64,000 nucleotides of DNA, taken from Rubripirellula sp. GTDB lineage: Bacteria; Planctomycetota; Planctomycetia; Pirellulales; Pirellulaceae. The stretch covers positions 1-64,000 of the forward strand of contig JAPKCI010000002.1 of the NCBI GenBank assembly GCA_028823035.1. The letters run 5' to 3'. Positions within the stretch are counted from its first letter, which is position 1. Every line of letters begins with the position of its first letter. The notes beneath the pieces are model-generated. The model was not told where the DNA came from, searched no databases, and saw only the letters and a program-made list of their open reading frames with translations. Below, piece after piece: positions 49,591 to 59,077 of this stretch. The translations under genes were made by a program, and so were the position numbers.

Positions 49591-50177
49591 CTGAAAGGTT
49601 GCATGGCCCCAAGGTGATTGGGAACATCCAGCATGGATCCCCGCAAGGAAAAAATATCTACGCGGGACGCACAAACCAGCATCCTACAACAGATGCTCTC
49701 AGTTGTGATTGCAGTGAGTGGAAGCTGAATGGAATGTTGCAGCAGCTTCCGCTCGACCATTCCATCCCATGCAACTCCTTGAGTGGGTACAATAGTTTTG
49801 GGAAGTTGCCGAACTGCGACGGCAAACACCATGGCGAGCAGTTAAGATCGGGGTAGCAAACACGACGGAACCGGTACAAACCGTCCTCGCATGGGGATTC
49901 ATGCTAAGTTGGAAATGGCTCCAACCAGCAGTTGCACAAGAGAGATCGATCCGGCATCTCTACTGATTTTCCTGCAGAACAGTCAGTAAAACATCGAAAT
50001 CAACCACTTAATTGTCCAAAATTTCGGCCCACATACGAGGAGGTGAAGGATTGTTGCTGAGATCACCGATATCCAGACGGGGTCGTGAGTGCGTGCAAAA
50101 ACATCTAATATCCCAATCGCCTTTCCCAAACTTACGACAAAAAGTCTGAGGCGATTGACGCCGTCTGATCTAAACTC
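49591..50177. other. Divergent intergenic region
   Basis: Nearly 590 bases between divergent genes. The only structure I see is a short hairpin (GTTGGA...TCCAAC at about 49909-49926). No gene, repeat or terminator is supported, and overlapping short frames on both strands have no coding look. Confidence 0.4.
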
Positions 50178-51107
50178 ATGTCTGACCCTTCTCATATCCT
50201 TGTTGTGGACGACAGTCCAACGCAACTTCAGCAAATTCAACTGTTGCTTGAGAAAGAGGGTTTCGTCGTTCGATCCGCAATGGATGGGAAACAGGCGATG
50301 GCCTCAATCGAAGCCGAGATGCCCCTCTTGGTGGTGACCGATTTGCGAATGCCCGTAATGAACGGATTGGAATTGGTTGCATCTGTCAAAGAGTCCACGC
50401 CGTCGCTGCCAGTGATCCTGACAACCAGTCAGGGGAGTGAGGAAATCGCAAGCCAAGCCTTGCATGCGGGCGCTGCGAACTACGTTCCCAAGCGGGAACT
50501 CAATAGCACTCTGATCCCGGTCGTGCGACAGGTGTTGGCGGTCAATCAGGCAGCGAGATCAGTGGAACAAGTCGCAAAGCTTGCCATTGAAAGCAGCATC
50601 ACCCTCGAGGCCAGAAACGATGAGTCGCTGATTCCAAGCATCATTACCCGACTGGAATTACTGATGGTCGAACTCGATCTGTTTGATGACGGTGAACGAA
50701 TGCAGATCGCGATGGCTCTGGATGAAGCTCTGCTGAATGCCATGATTCATGGCAATTTGGAAGTCTCGTCAGAACTACGGCAGATCGATAGTGGCAAGCC
50801 CTATGTCAATATGATCGCGGAACGAAAACAACAAAGTCCGTACAGCGAACGCAACGTCACCATCAAATTGGAAGCTTCCAATGAGTGCGCAACGTTTATC
50901 ATTCGTGATGAGGGGCCAGGATTTGATGCCCAGTCCCTGCGTGACCCCACCGATCCAGAGAACATTGAACGTGCCGGAGGCCGGGGCTTGCTGTTAATCA
51001 ATGCCTTCATGGACGAAGTGAGCCATAACCGAATCGGCAACGAAATTCGAATGGTCAAACAAAAGGTGAGTAGCAACTCCGAAGAATCGGATGCTGACGA
51101 CGAGTAA
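50178..51107 (+). CDS. Response regulator fused to an RsbW-like serine-kinase ATPase domain
   Basis: A 309-aa cytoplasmic regulator. The N-terminal receiver domain (about 6-120) has the acid pocket VVDDS and phosphorylation site Asp55 in VVTDLRMPVMNG, with the Thr/Lys switch (TTSQ, PKRE). A GHKL ATPase of the HATPase_c_2 (anti-sigma factor kinase) type follows at about 140-290: N-box ALDEALLNAMIHGNLE, G1 DEGPGFD, G2 AGGRGLLLI. It has no HTH and no PP2C domain. A likely role is partner switching: phosphorylation of the receiver alters kinase activity toward an anti-sigma antagonist. No partner gene is adjacent. ATG at 50178 with no clear Shine-Dalgarno. Confidence 0.9.
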   Translation: MSDPSHILVVDDSPTQLQQIQLLLEKEGFVVRSAMDGKQAMASIEAEMPLLVVTDLRMPVMNGLELVASVKESTPSLPVILTTSQGSEEIASQALHAGAANYVPKRELNSTLIPVVRQVLAVNQAARSVEQVAKLAIESSITLEARNDESLIPSIITRLELLMVELDLFDDGERMQIAMALDEALLNAMIHGNLEVSSELRQIDSGKPYVNMIAERKQQSPYSERNVTIKLEASNECATFIIRDEGPGFDAQSLRDPTDPENIERAGGRGLLLINAFMDEVSHNRIGNEIRMVKQKVSSNSEESDADDE

Positions 51108-51423
51108 TACTAAGGCTCGATCTCACGCATAATCAGCCGGACCTGGAACAAAACCGATCCGAATCGTACTTCGTTTCACTCTCCAGGATCAGCTATTCAA
51201 GTCGGCCCTCTGTCCATGACAGTACAATTGCAGGCCGCCCTGCTTTCCAGTGCATCCCTGCTTTCCTTTCCGATGCATCTGCTTGAGCCCGTCTGACCAG
51301 AAACCAGAAATCCATGCGTAGGAATCGTCCGTTCGCCGCGATCCCCGTTTTCAAATTTCTGTTGAACGCCGTGGTGTTGAGCAATGGCGCATTCTCACCA
51401 TCTCTCAACGACCCGCCTGACTG
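51108..51423. other. Intergenic region before the photolyase gene
   Basis: About 315 bases. A repeated CCCTGCTTTCC-like motif occurs twice near 51240-51265. Nothing that I can name as gene, RNA or terminator; a minus-strand frame (51193-51528) overlaps the photolyase and looks like a shadow. Confidence 0.4.
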
Positions 51424-52899
51424 ATGCCAATTCCTGCGATACGCCATACACATGCCAATGATCATCCCGTCCGCGAGGATGGGGATTACGTGCTTTACTG
51501 GATGACAGCGTTTCGACGCGCCAACCATAACTTTGCTTTACAGCACGCGGTGGACCGGGCTCGACAATTTGCAAAGCCCCTGATCATTTTCGAGCCGCTG
51601 CGTTTGCGATATCGGTGGGCCAGCGATCGACTGCACCAATTCGTGATCGAGGGCATGCGGGATAACCAACTGGCGTTTGATGGCCAACCAGTAACATATT
51701 TTCCTTACATCGAAACCGAACACGGTTCGGGCTCGCCGCTACTCAATGAATTGGCAGCACGAGCCTGCACGGTTGTCACCGATGAGTACCCCTGCTTTTT
51801 TCATCCCCACATGATTCGCGTGGTAAGAAAACACTTGCCCGCGAGACTGGAACTGGTCGACAGCAACGGGGTGACACCGCTTCGACTACCCGACCGAACC
51901 TTCACTGTTGCTCACAGCTATCGACGCTGGATGCAAAAAAACATTCTCGACAGCCTGATGGAACTGCCGGCAGCAGACCCCCTCAAGGGAGCGAAACTAC
52001 CACGCTTGGAGTCCTTGCCCGAACAGATCACGAAAAGATGGCCATCAGCGGACTTGCACCACTTTCTTGAGCGTGGTGGAATCGGAGAACTTCCCATCGA
52101 TCATGCGGTACCGCCAAGCAGACTGATTGTCGGCGGCTCTGCCGAAGCCAAAAGTCGACTTGATAAATTTTTGAATCGCAATCTGAAAGCGTATGGAGAC
52201 GACCGCAATCACCCGGATGAACATGTCACGACCGGTCTGAGCCCACATCTCCATTTCGGGCACATCTCAGCCCACGAAATCATCCTAAAACTTCTCGATC
52301 ACGAGAACTGGACTCCTGATCAAGCTTCTACAGCGAATGGCAAGAATCATGGGTTCTGGAATACAAGCCCACCTGCGGAAGCATTTCTTGACCAGGTGCT
52401 GACATGGCGTGAAATGGGCTTCAACCTGGCCTTCCGACAACCCGACAATTACAACAAGTTTGAATCGCTGCCCGGCTGGGCCCAGAAGACACTTGACGAG
52501 CACGGAAACGACGAAAGACCATTTATTTACAGCCTCCAGCAGTTTGAATCGGCCAAGACTGCCGACCCCCTTTGGAATGCTGCCCAGCGAGAGATTGTGC
52601 AAACCGGTGTGATGCACAACTACCTGCGGATGCTCTGGGGAAAAAAGATCCTGCATTGGACCGAGTCACCACGGCAGGCACTCTCGATCATGGTCGAGTT
52701 GAACAACAAATATGGACTCGATGGCAGGGATCCGAACTCATACAGTGGCATTTTTTGGGTTCTGGGGCGATATGACCGGGCTTGGGGTCCCAAACGACCG
52801 ATCTTCGGAAGCATCCGCTACATGACCAGCGAATCCGCTAGAAAAAAGCTGCGTTTGAAGAAATACGTCGAACATTTCGGTCCGAACCGTCTAACCTGA
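51424..52899 (+). CDS. phr: Class II CPD photolyase
   Basis: Repairs cyclobutane pyrimidine dimers in DNA using blue light and FAD. The 491-aa sequence has the class II signatures: YWMTAFRRANHNFALQHAV at the N-terminus, TTGLSPHLHFGHISAHE, WREMGFNLAFRQPDNYNKFESLPGWA and the end YDRAWGPKRPIFGSIRYM plus TSESARKKLRLKKYVEHFG. Length is typical (450-500). The ATG at 51424 is used. Class II enzymes are found in eukaryotes, some archaea and bacteria including planctomycetes. It is a single gene, unlinked to other repair genes. Confidence 0.94.
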   Translation: MPIPAIRHTHANDHPVREDGDYVLYWMTAFRRANHNFALQHAVDRARQFAKPLIIFEPLRLRYRWASDRLHQFVIEGMRDNQLAFDGQPVTYFPYIETEHGSGSPLLNELAARACTVVTDEYPCFFHPHMIRVVRKHLPARLELVDSNGVTPLRLPDRTFTVAHSYRRWMQKNILDSLMELPAADPLKGAKLPRLESLPEQITKRWPSADLHHFLERGGIGELPIDHAVPPSRLIVGGSAEAKSRLDKFLNRNLKAYGDDRNHPDEHVTTGLSPHLHFGHISAHEIILKLLDHENWTPDQASTANGKNHGFWNTSPPAEAFLDQVLTWREMGFNLAFRQPDNYNKFESLPGWAQKTLDEHGNDERPFIYSLQQFESAKTADPLWNAAQREIVQTGVMHNYLRMLWGKKILHWTESPRQALSIMVELNNKYGLDGRDPNSYSGIFWVLGRYDRAWGPKRPIFGSIRYMTSESARKKLRLKKYVEHFGPNRLT

Positions 52900-53148
52900 C
52901 AACCCGCTTCCCCCATCCTCCCGAAACCTCTGAGGCGTCCGATGGGGCCATCCAAACGAAAAATATGGCTTGGAAGCCACTTCGCGAACGTTTTCATCAC
53001 CAATCGGGCCGAAAGGCCTTGCCCGAAGACGCGACCCCCGATAAATTTCTCGATTCCCCGCAGTACGGCGCCCGCGCTGTAATCAGCATTTTTCGATTTC
53101 GATCCATTCAATCCATAAGTCAATCCCGTGGTGGCTCAACCAACAACC

Positions 53149-53580
53149 ATGGCCAAAACTGGCCAAGTCGAACAACAGTGGTACATCGTCGACGCTTCTG
53201 ACGAGGTCCTCGGTCGACTGGCGAGTGATATCGCTGTGGTCCTGATGGGCAAGCATCGACCCCATTACACCCCACATGTCGACTGCGGCGATTTCGTGAT
53301 CGTCCTCAATGCAGAGCAAGTCGGGATGACCGGAAAGAAAATGGACGATCGCCACTACACTTGGTATACAGGCTATCCCGGGCTTCGCTTAGAGAGTTAC
53401 GGTGACCGCAAAAAGCGGAAACCTGAGGATCTGATTTATCACGCTGTACGCCGAATGCTGCCCAAGAACAAGCTGGCCTATCAGATGATCAAGAAACTAA
53501 AGATCTATGCCGGCTCCGAGCACCCTCATACCGCACAACAACCTGAAACGCTTCAGCGGACCGGAAAGAAAGTCTCGTAA
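53149..53580 (+). CDS. rplM: 50S ribosomal protein L13
   Basis: From ATG 53149 the 143 aa read MAKTGQVEQQWYIVDASDEVLGRLAS, matching L13 length (about 142) and core (GKHRPHYTPHVDCGDFVIVLNA, YTWYTGYPGLR, AVRRMLPKNKLAYQMIKKLKIYAGSEHPHTAQQP). An in-frame GTG at 53128 would add seven residues. No strong Shine-Dalgarno is seen. It forms a unit with rpsI (60-base gap), as in most bacteria. Confidence 0.96.
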   Translation: MAKTGQVEQQWYIVDASDEVLGRLASDIAVVLMGKHRPHYTPHVDCGDFVIVLNAEQVGMTGKKMDDRHYTWYTGYPGLRLESYGDRKKRKPEDLIYHAVRRMLPKNKLAYQMIKKLKIYAGSEHPHTAQQPETLQRTGKKVS

Positions 53581-53640
53581 GCAAGATTCAATCTTGCAAC
53601 GCACCCACATACACACCTCTTTTTAGAAACATCTGAACCT

Positions 53641-54054
53641 ATGGTCGCCGTCAAAAAGGACAAAATTTCCGGAGACTCACTCGGCACCGGCCGGCGAAAA
53701 AGCAGCGTAGCTCGCGTACGCGTTCGCCCCGGAAATGGAACGATTACCGTCAACAGCAAGCCGATGTCGGATTACTTTGTTAACGATCAGCATCAAGCTG
53801 CGATCATCGCCACGCTCTCGTCGGTTGAGCATGGGGAAAAGGTTGATGTACTGGTTCGAGTATCGGGTGGTGGCATGAGCGGCCAAAGCGGTGCAGTCCG
53901 GATGGGATTGGCCCGTGCCTTGGTCAGCTACGACGAATCACTGCATGAATCACTTCGCGAAGGCGGGTACCTGACTCGTGACTCGCGCATGAAAGAACGT
54001 AAGAAGCCAGGTCTTCGAGGTGCTCGCCGCGGCGTCCAGTTCAGCAAGCGTTAA
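53641..54054 (+). CDS. rpsI: 30S ribosomal protein S9
   Basis: A 137-aa S9. It starts with ATG 53641 and has a short N-terminal extension before GTGRRKSSVARVRVRPGNGTI. The family core GGGMSGQSGAVRMGLARALV and C-terminal end REGGYLTRDSRMKERKKPG plus LRGARRGVQFSKR are complete. Directly downstream of rplM, the standard pairing. Confidence 0.97.
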   Translation: MVAVKKDKISGDSLGTGRRKSSVARVRVRPGNGTITVNSKPMSDYFVNDQHQAAIIATLSSVEHGEKVDVLVRVSGGGMSGQSGAVRMGLARALVSYDESLHESLREGGYLTRDSRMKERKKPGLRGARRGVQFSKR

Positions 54055-54317
54055 TTCGCTCGCGTACTGTTGATCGCCTCGCTGAGATTCTTGAGCCTAA
54101 GGCTGCAGCATGTCGCCTCTCGGGGGGGTGACATGGAAGAAAATGTCCCGTACCAACGTGCGGGCAGCGCATTTTGTGCTCATAGTTGAACTTGTGGCTC
54201 ACGCTTGACCATTCCGATGTGAACCGTGTCAGTGCCACTCTCTCGAACATCGATGCAGTCGGTGAGTAGGTGAAAGAGTTTCACCCTCGAGAGCGATTCC
54301 TGATTTGAGGTTTGGTT

Positions 54318-54539
54318 TTGGGAAATAAAGAAGAGGCCTTCGAGGTCGAAGGTACTGTCACACAAGCATTGGCCAATACGCGATTTCGTGTTCAGTTGGA
54401 AACCGGCAGTGAAGTGATGGCTCATGTCGCTGGTCGAATGCGAAAACACTTCATTCGAATCGTCCCTGGCGACAAAGTTCGGGTCGAACTTTCGCCCTAT
54501 GACCTGACCAAGGGTCGAATTGTTTACCGCGAGAGATAG
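54318..54539 (+). CDS. infA: Translation initiation factor IF-1
   Basis: A 73-aa OB-fold factor: [21 protein letters not shown], then [32 protein letters not shown] and [16 protein letters not shown] match IF-1 over its full length. The start is TTG: 54318 is favoured because GAGG (54307-54310) sits seven bases ahead, while the TTG at 54312 is too close to it. IF-1 helps the 30S subunit select initiator tRNA. Its place after rplM-rpsI (about 260 bases away) is unlike the usual location near secY/rpmJ. Confidence 0.95.
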   Translation: MGNKEEAFEVEGTVTQALANTRFRVQLETGSEVMAHVAGRMRKHFIRIVPGDKVRVELSPYDLTKGRIVYRER

Positions 54540-54903
54540 CTGATACTGCCGTGCCACCGGAGGGGTATTGCCTACCCGTTCGTCGAAACCAAATTTGGAC
54601 GACAAATACCAATTTTCGCAAACAACCCCGCAAAGTGGCTGTTTTCTCGCGCCCCGTTGCTTCAGGAATTGCAGCCCCGTAAAAGTTGTCGTTTTTTGAA
54701 AGAGCCCCGAAACCACAGTTACGGTTCACGGGTACAGTAAAGTGTTTGGGAACGGGTTGATTTGGATCAGAGCGGCGTGACTGCACAAAGTGGCAAGTCA
54801 TGGTTGCCTCCAGCATCTCAATCCATCCCTAATTCCAATTCCAAGACCTAATGGCGGGCCCTCGCTTCCGCCAATCACTGCTTCCCAGAGGAAGGTTTTT
54901 ACA
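54540..54903. other. Intergenic region downstream of infA
   Basis: About 360 bases. A weak inverted repeat (CGTCGAAACCAAATTTGGACGAC, about 54580-54602) and a T-run at 54692-54697 are present but not arranged as a clear terminator. No gene or known RNA seen. Confidence 0.4.
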
Positions 54904-56604
54904 ATGGTGTTCTCGAATCGTTTGATTCGCCGCGGCTTCTTGGCCTCCACGATGGCCATGGGATTCTTGCTGGCGGCTCCCGCCCATTTGCTGACGCAGA
55001 CACAAGCACAACAGGACAGCGACTCCCAGGTCGCGAACGACGAGCCAGTGCTGATTGTGACCCTGGGTTCAGTCAACAAGCTGACGCAAGACATTAATTA
55101 TGTCACAGGCGTGGCCGGCCAAGCTCAAGCAGGTGGCATGTTCGGATTGCTGATGGGCACCTTTACACAAGGACTCGACACGACTCGTCCTATCGGGATT
55201 CTGGTTCCAATGGTGGACGGAATCCCTCAACCCATCGCTTTGTTGCCGACAAATGATGTGAAGACCGTTCTGAAACGGCTCGAGGCCCAAACCGGTCCCT
55301 ATGATGAAGAAGACGATGGCACGCTCAGGATTATTGTTGGTGCCAGCGTTGTCCACATTCAGCAGAAGGGCGAGTGGGCAGTGATGGGAACCGCAAAGGA
55401 AGTGCTGAAGCTTGCGCCTGCGGACCCAAGTGATTTGTTCGAAGGCATGGGCAACAAGTACGACATAGCTGTTCGTATGAAAATGCAGCAAATCCCTGCT
55501 GCGACTCGGGAGATGCTGACCGCCCAACTGAAGATGGGTTTTCAGCAAGCAATGGCGACGCAAAATGGACCTGACGCTGACGCTAGCCGTCAAGTAGCAG
55601 AGAACTCCATTGAGCAGTTGGAGCAACTCGTTCGTGACACCGATGAATTGCAGTTTGGATTCAACATCGATCAAGCCAAGCAAAAGATTGTTATCGACGG
55701 TAGCTACACGGCTGTACCCGGAAGCAAGCTCGCAACCATGTATGACGGAATTCACGCTATCCCGTCCAAGTTTGCATCGGTCATTCGGGATGATGCAGCA
55801 GCTTTTTATCACGCTGCTTCTTCCATCAGCCCCGAGGCCATTGAAGACACGAGGACAAGCCTGAAAGCATCGATGGGTGCCCTCCGCACGGCTCTGGACA
55901 GCCAAGGTGGCCTCACAGAAAGCCAACGCGAAGACATCAACAGCCTCGTTGATCGCATCATCGAACTGGCTGTCAAATCCCTCGCGGAAGGCCGAACTGA
56001 CATAGGTGCACTGTTACTTGCCGATGAAGAAGATTTCAAATTCGTCTTTGGAGCCTTTGTTGCTGACGGCAATGAAGTCGCCAGTATCGCAAAAGACTTG
56101 GCCGCCAAGGTTGAAAATGAGCCAAATGCTCCACAGTTCAAATTCGACGTCAGCACTTACAAAGGTGTCACGATGCACCTGGTTGAAGCCGACCTCCCAG
56201 AGAGTGAAAACGAAGCGCGACGCGTATTCGGAGAAAAACTTCGTGTCCACATCGGCACCGGTGCCAAGTCGGTTTATCTTGCAATCGGAAACGGCAGCGA
56301 CGAACTGATGAAGGAATTGATTGACTCGGGTGATAAGGATACCACCGCTGACCGACCTGTCGGTCAATTGCGACTTACCATGATGCCAATTCTTACCTAC
56401 GCGCTGTCAGTCGAGTCCAACGAATCGATCGCTGCAATGATCGATGCTTTGGCAAGGTCACCTGATGGTGGTGAATTGAACATGGTTGCCGAGTCCATCC
56501 GCAACGGACAGAAGTTCTCTTTCGAAGTGGGTGAAGGATTCCTGCAGGCTATCGGAGCAGCAGTACAACAAACCCAACAGGCACTGCAAGGCGAACAGTT
56601 CTAG
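54904..56604 (+). CDS. Secreted protein of unknown function, planctomycete type
   Basis: A 566-aa protein I cannot assign. The ATG at 54904 follows a good Shine-Dalgarno AGGAAGG (54890s), and begins with a Tat/Sec-type signal: MVFSNRLIRRGFLASTMAMG, then FLLAAPAHLLTQTQA. The mature part is acidic and alpha/beta-like with recurring segments (TTRPIGILVPMVDGIPQP, GTLRIIVGASVVHIQQKGEWAV, MEGMGNKYD-like). Similar sequences are, from memory, conserved in planctomycetes only. The upstream extension of the frame (54790) has no signal logic. A strong intrinsic terminator follows the stop by about 50 bases, so it is a single-gene unit and is probably well expressed. Confidence 0.85.
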   Translation: MVFSNRLIRRGFLASTMAMGFLLAAPAHLLTQTQAQQDSDSQVANDEPVLIVTLGSVNKLTQDINYVTGVAGQAQAGGMFGLLMGTFTQGLDTTRPIGILVPMVDGIPQPIALLPTNDVKTVLKRLEAQTGPYDEEDDGTLRIIVGASVVHIQQKGEWAVMGTAKEVLKLAPADPSDLFEGMGNKYDIAVRMKMQQIPAATREMLTAQLKMGFQQAMATQNGPDADASRQVAENSIEQLEQLVRDTDELQFGFNIDQAKQKIVIDGSYTAVPGSKLATMYDGIHAIPSKFASVIRDDAAAFYHAASSISPEAIEDTRTSLKASMGALRTALDSQGGLTESQREDINSLVDRIIELAVKSLAEGRTDIGALLLADEEDFKFVFGAFVADGNEVASIAKDLAAKVENEPNAPQFKFDVSTYKGVTMHLVEADLPESENEARRVFGEKLRVHIGTGAKSVYLAIGNGSDELMKELIDSGDKDTTADRPVGQLRLTMMPILTYALSVESNESIAAMIDALARSPDGGELNMVAESIRNGQKFSFEVGEGFLQAIGAAVQQTQQALQGEQF

Positions 56605-56653
56605 CATTTGACTTTCAGAGAAAAGTTCTCTCTTTCATCACAGATGACTTTAC

Positions 56654-56690
56654 AAAAGACCGTCGGTTTCATAGCCGGCGGTCTTTTTTC
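56654..56690 (+). terminator. Intrinsic terminator after the secreted-protein gene
   Basis: Stem GACCGTCGG (56658-56666) pairs with CCGGCGGTC (56675-56683, one G-T pair) across an eight-base loop, extended by AAAA/TTTT, and is followed by TTTTTT. This is a standard rho-independent terminator on the plus strand. Its T-run ends directly at the ATG of the next gene. Confidence 0.9.
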
Positions 56691-57608
56691 ATGACAGCGA
56701 AATTGTTTCCGTTTGAATCGGTAAAAACTGTGAGCCCTGCGCAAAAGAAAAAAATCTTTACAATCTGTATCGCAGTCGGCATGATCGGTGGCTACTACTA
56801 CTATCAGTCGATTGACCGCAACCCAACAGACTTGGCCAATGCTGCGCCAACGATCACGGATCAGGAATCGAATGAAGAATTGACCATGTCTGACGTACTC
56901 GACATGGCTCAAGCAGCACGAGACCAGCTCTCAACAACCCTGAACGATTACACAGCACGGTTTGTGAAGCAGGAATTGGATAATAACGGGGTCTTGGGTC
57001 CAGAGTCCGAAATCCTGATGAAAGTCCAGACAAGGCTTCGCAACGAATCCAATGACGCGCCGATGCGCGTGTACATGGCCTTCAATGCGCCACAAAACGT
57101 CAAGGGCCGTGAGGTCATTTGGGGGGCCGATCTCTATGACGGAAAAATGGCAGTTCATGAAGTGGGACTGCTGCTCGGACTCAAGACACTCTGGCTCGAT
57201 CCAACTGGCTTCCTTGCCATGCAGGGACAGAAGTTCCCAATCAGTGAAATCGGTATCCTGAAATTGATCGACAAACTGATCGAACGTGGAGAACTGGATC
57301 GCGACAATCCTGACATCAGCGTGACAGTCATCCCGGACCAAAAGATTGATGAGACACCCGCACAACTCATCCAGATCCGACGCAGCAAGCCATCCGATAA
57401 CGAAGATGACTTCTCATTAGCCGAGATCGTTCTCGATCCCGAGCGACAACTGATTCTCAGTTACCGAGCTTTTGGATGGCCTGCTCAGAAAGGGGACGAT
57501 CCACCGTTGCTGGAATCTTATACTTATCATGACGTGAAAACCAATGTCGGACTGAAAAAGTCCGACTTCGATCCCAAAAATCCTGAATACAATTTTCCCG
57601 CGATCTGA
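56691..57608 (+). CDS. DUF1571 family protein
   Basis: A 305-aa protein with an N-terminal hydrophobic anchor (FTICIAVGMIGGYYYY) and an exported domain (about 60-305) with the DUF1571 pattern: YTARFVKQELDNNGVLGPES, RVYMAFNAPQNVKGREVIW, LWLDPTGFLAM. It is predicted to be membrane-anchored and exposed outside the cytoplasm. The family is known mostly from planctomycetes and has no assigned function; its fold may resemble LolA-like lipid carriers. The ATG (56691) abuts the terminator of the gene before; a GTG at 56730 keeps the anchor and leaves a little room for a leader. Confidence 0.85.
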   Translation: MTAKLFPFESVKTVSPAQKKKIFTICIAVGMIGGYYYYQSIDRNPTDLANAAPTITDQESNEELTMSDVLDMAQAARDQLSTTLNDYTARFVKQELDNNGVLGPESEILMKVQTRLRNESNDAPMRVYMAFNAPQNVKGREVIWGADLYDGKMAVHEVGLLLGLKTLWLDPTGFLAMQGQKFPISEIGILKLIDKLIERGELDRDNPDISVTVIPDQKIDETPAQLIQIRRSKPSDNEDDFSLAEIVLDPERQLILSYRAFGWPAQKGDDPPLLESYTYHDVKTNVGLKKSDFDPKNPEYNFPAI

Positions 57609-57748
57609 TCCCGGTCCATCCCTTGGGTCAACGACACCGGTTGTTTTCCTAACGTTCAATGTCGGAATATCAGACAGACAGCGTTGAATTTTAACTTTCC
57701 TAAACGATTGCCGCCCGCCTAACCTTCCACCTGAGGCACAAGTTTCTG

Positions 57749-59077
57749 ATGAGCCCTTACCGTCTGCAGCGATGCCTCCCCGTTTTGATCATTTTCATCA
57801 GTCTCATCGAGCACGGTTCGGCGGATGATTTTCCTCAGTGGCGAGGTGTTAATCGCGATGGAGTTCTGAATGAGAGTAATTTGCTGGAGCAGTTGCCGGA
57901 GGGCAATCTGCCAAGAAAATGGTCTGTTCCAATCGGGTCCGGATACAGCGGACCAACGATTGCTGACGGGCGAGTCTACGTCACGGATCGTGGCATTGGT
58001 GACTCAGACAATGAAGTCGAACGCATTCTCTGTTTCGATGCGGAGAACGGCGATTTGATCTGGGAGCACGCTTATCAAGTCAACTACAACGATGGTGATT
58101 ATAACATCGGCTACAAAGCTGGACCGCGGGCCGCAGTCACGATTCATCATGGCAAAGCTCTGTCCGTTGGTGCGATGGGCAACTTCAAATGCCTGGACGC
58201 CTCCACCGGAAAAGTTCTGTGGGAACATGAACTGACAGACGAGTACAAAGTACGCATGCCGATCTGGGGAATCACAGCGGCACCTCTGGTTCACGATGAT
58301 CTCGTCATCCAGATTGTTTCTGGATCTGGCGATGCATGTGTGGTCGCGTTTGATTTACTCAGCGGCAAAGAACGGTGGAGGGCCATTGATGAACTTGCTG
58401 GCTACAGTGCACCCATCATGATTCGGCAGGGCAAACAGGATGTTGCCGTTTGCTGGACAGGCGAGAGCGTGACGGGACTTGATCCGGCTAGCGGCAAGAC
58501 GTTGTGGCGATTGCCCATGAAGCCTCGCAATATGCCCATTGGAGTTGCCACCCCAATCGTCTCTCAACAATACCTGTTTGTGTCATCGTTCTACGATGGT
58601 TCCATGTTGATCGAACTGGACCTTGAAGAGCCTGAAGTCAAACAGGTTTGGCGACGGATCGGAATCGACGAAAAAAACACGGACTCATTGCATTGCATGA
58701 TCAGCACACCCTTGATCAAAGGTGACCATATCTACGGTGTCGACAGTTATGGCGAACTGCGGTGCCTTGACCTGAAAACGGGCGACCGGATCTGGGAAGA
58801 CACCACTGCTGTGCCGCGAGCCAGATGGGCCACCATCCATACCTTCCGCGACGGGGACCGCGAAATCATGTTGAACGATCAAGGCGAGCTGATATTTGCA
58901 ACATTGACCCCGGATGGATTTCGTGAACATTCGAGGACGAAACTGCTTGAACCCACTCTCAGACAGCTTCCACGCCGGGGTGGTGTTACGTGGGCACATC
59001 CCGCTATCGCCAATGGGGTCATCTTTGCTCGTAGTGACAACGAGTTGGTTGCGGCTCCACTGACCAAAACACAATGA
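57749..59077 (+). CDS. Exported PQQ-type beta-propeller protein
   Basis: A 442-aa secreted propeller. Signal peptide about 1-25 (LPVLIIFISLIEHGSA), then DFPQWRGVNRDGV, the typical start of the planctomycete group, and blades such as LCFDAENGDLIWEH, KCLDASTGKVLWEH, FDLLSGKERWRA, TGLDPASGKTLWRL and RCLDLKTGDRIWED. Its last codons overlap the sulfatase start (ATGA), so the two are co-translated and may act on the same substrate. PQQ binding is not established. Confidence 0.92.
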   Translation: MSPYRLQRCLPVLIIFISLIEHGSADDFPQWRGVNRDGVLNESNLLEQLPEGNLPRKWSVPIGSGYSGPTIADGRVYVTDRGIGDSDNEVERILCFDAENGDLIWEHAYQVNYNDGDYNIGYKAGPRAAVTIHHGKALSVGAMGNFKCLDASTGKVLWEHELTDEYKVRMPIWGITAAPLVHDDLVIQIVSGSGDACVVAFDLLSGKERWRAIDELAGYSAPIMIRQGKQDVAVCWTGESVTGLDPASGKTLWRLPMKPRNMPIGVATPIVSQQYLFVSSFYDGSMLIELDLEEPEVKQVWRRIGIDEKNTDSLHCMISTPLIKGDHIYGVDSYGELRCLDLKTGDRIWEDTTAVPRARWATIHTFRDGDREIMLNDQGELIFATLTPDGFREHSRTKLLEPTLRQLPRRGGVTWAHPAIANGVIFARSDNELVAAPLTKTQ

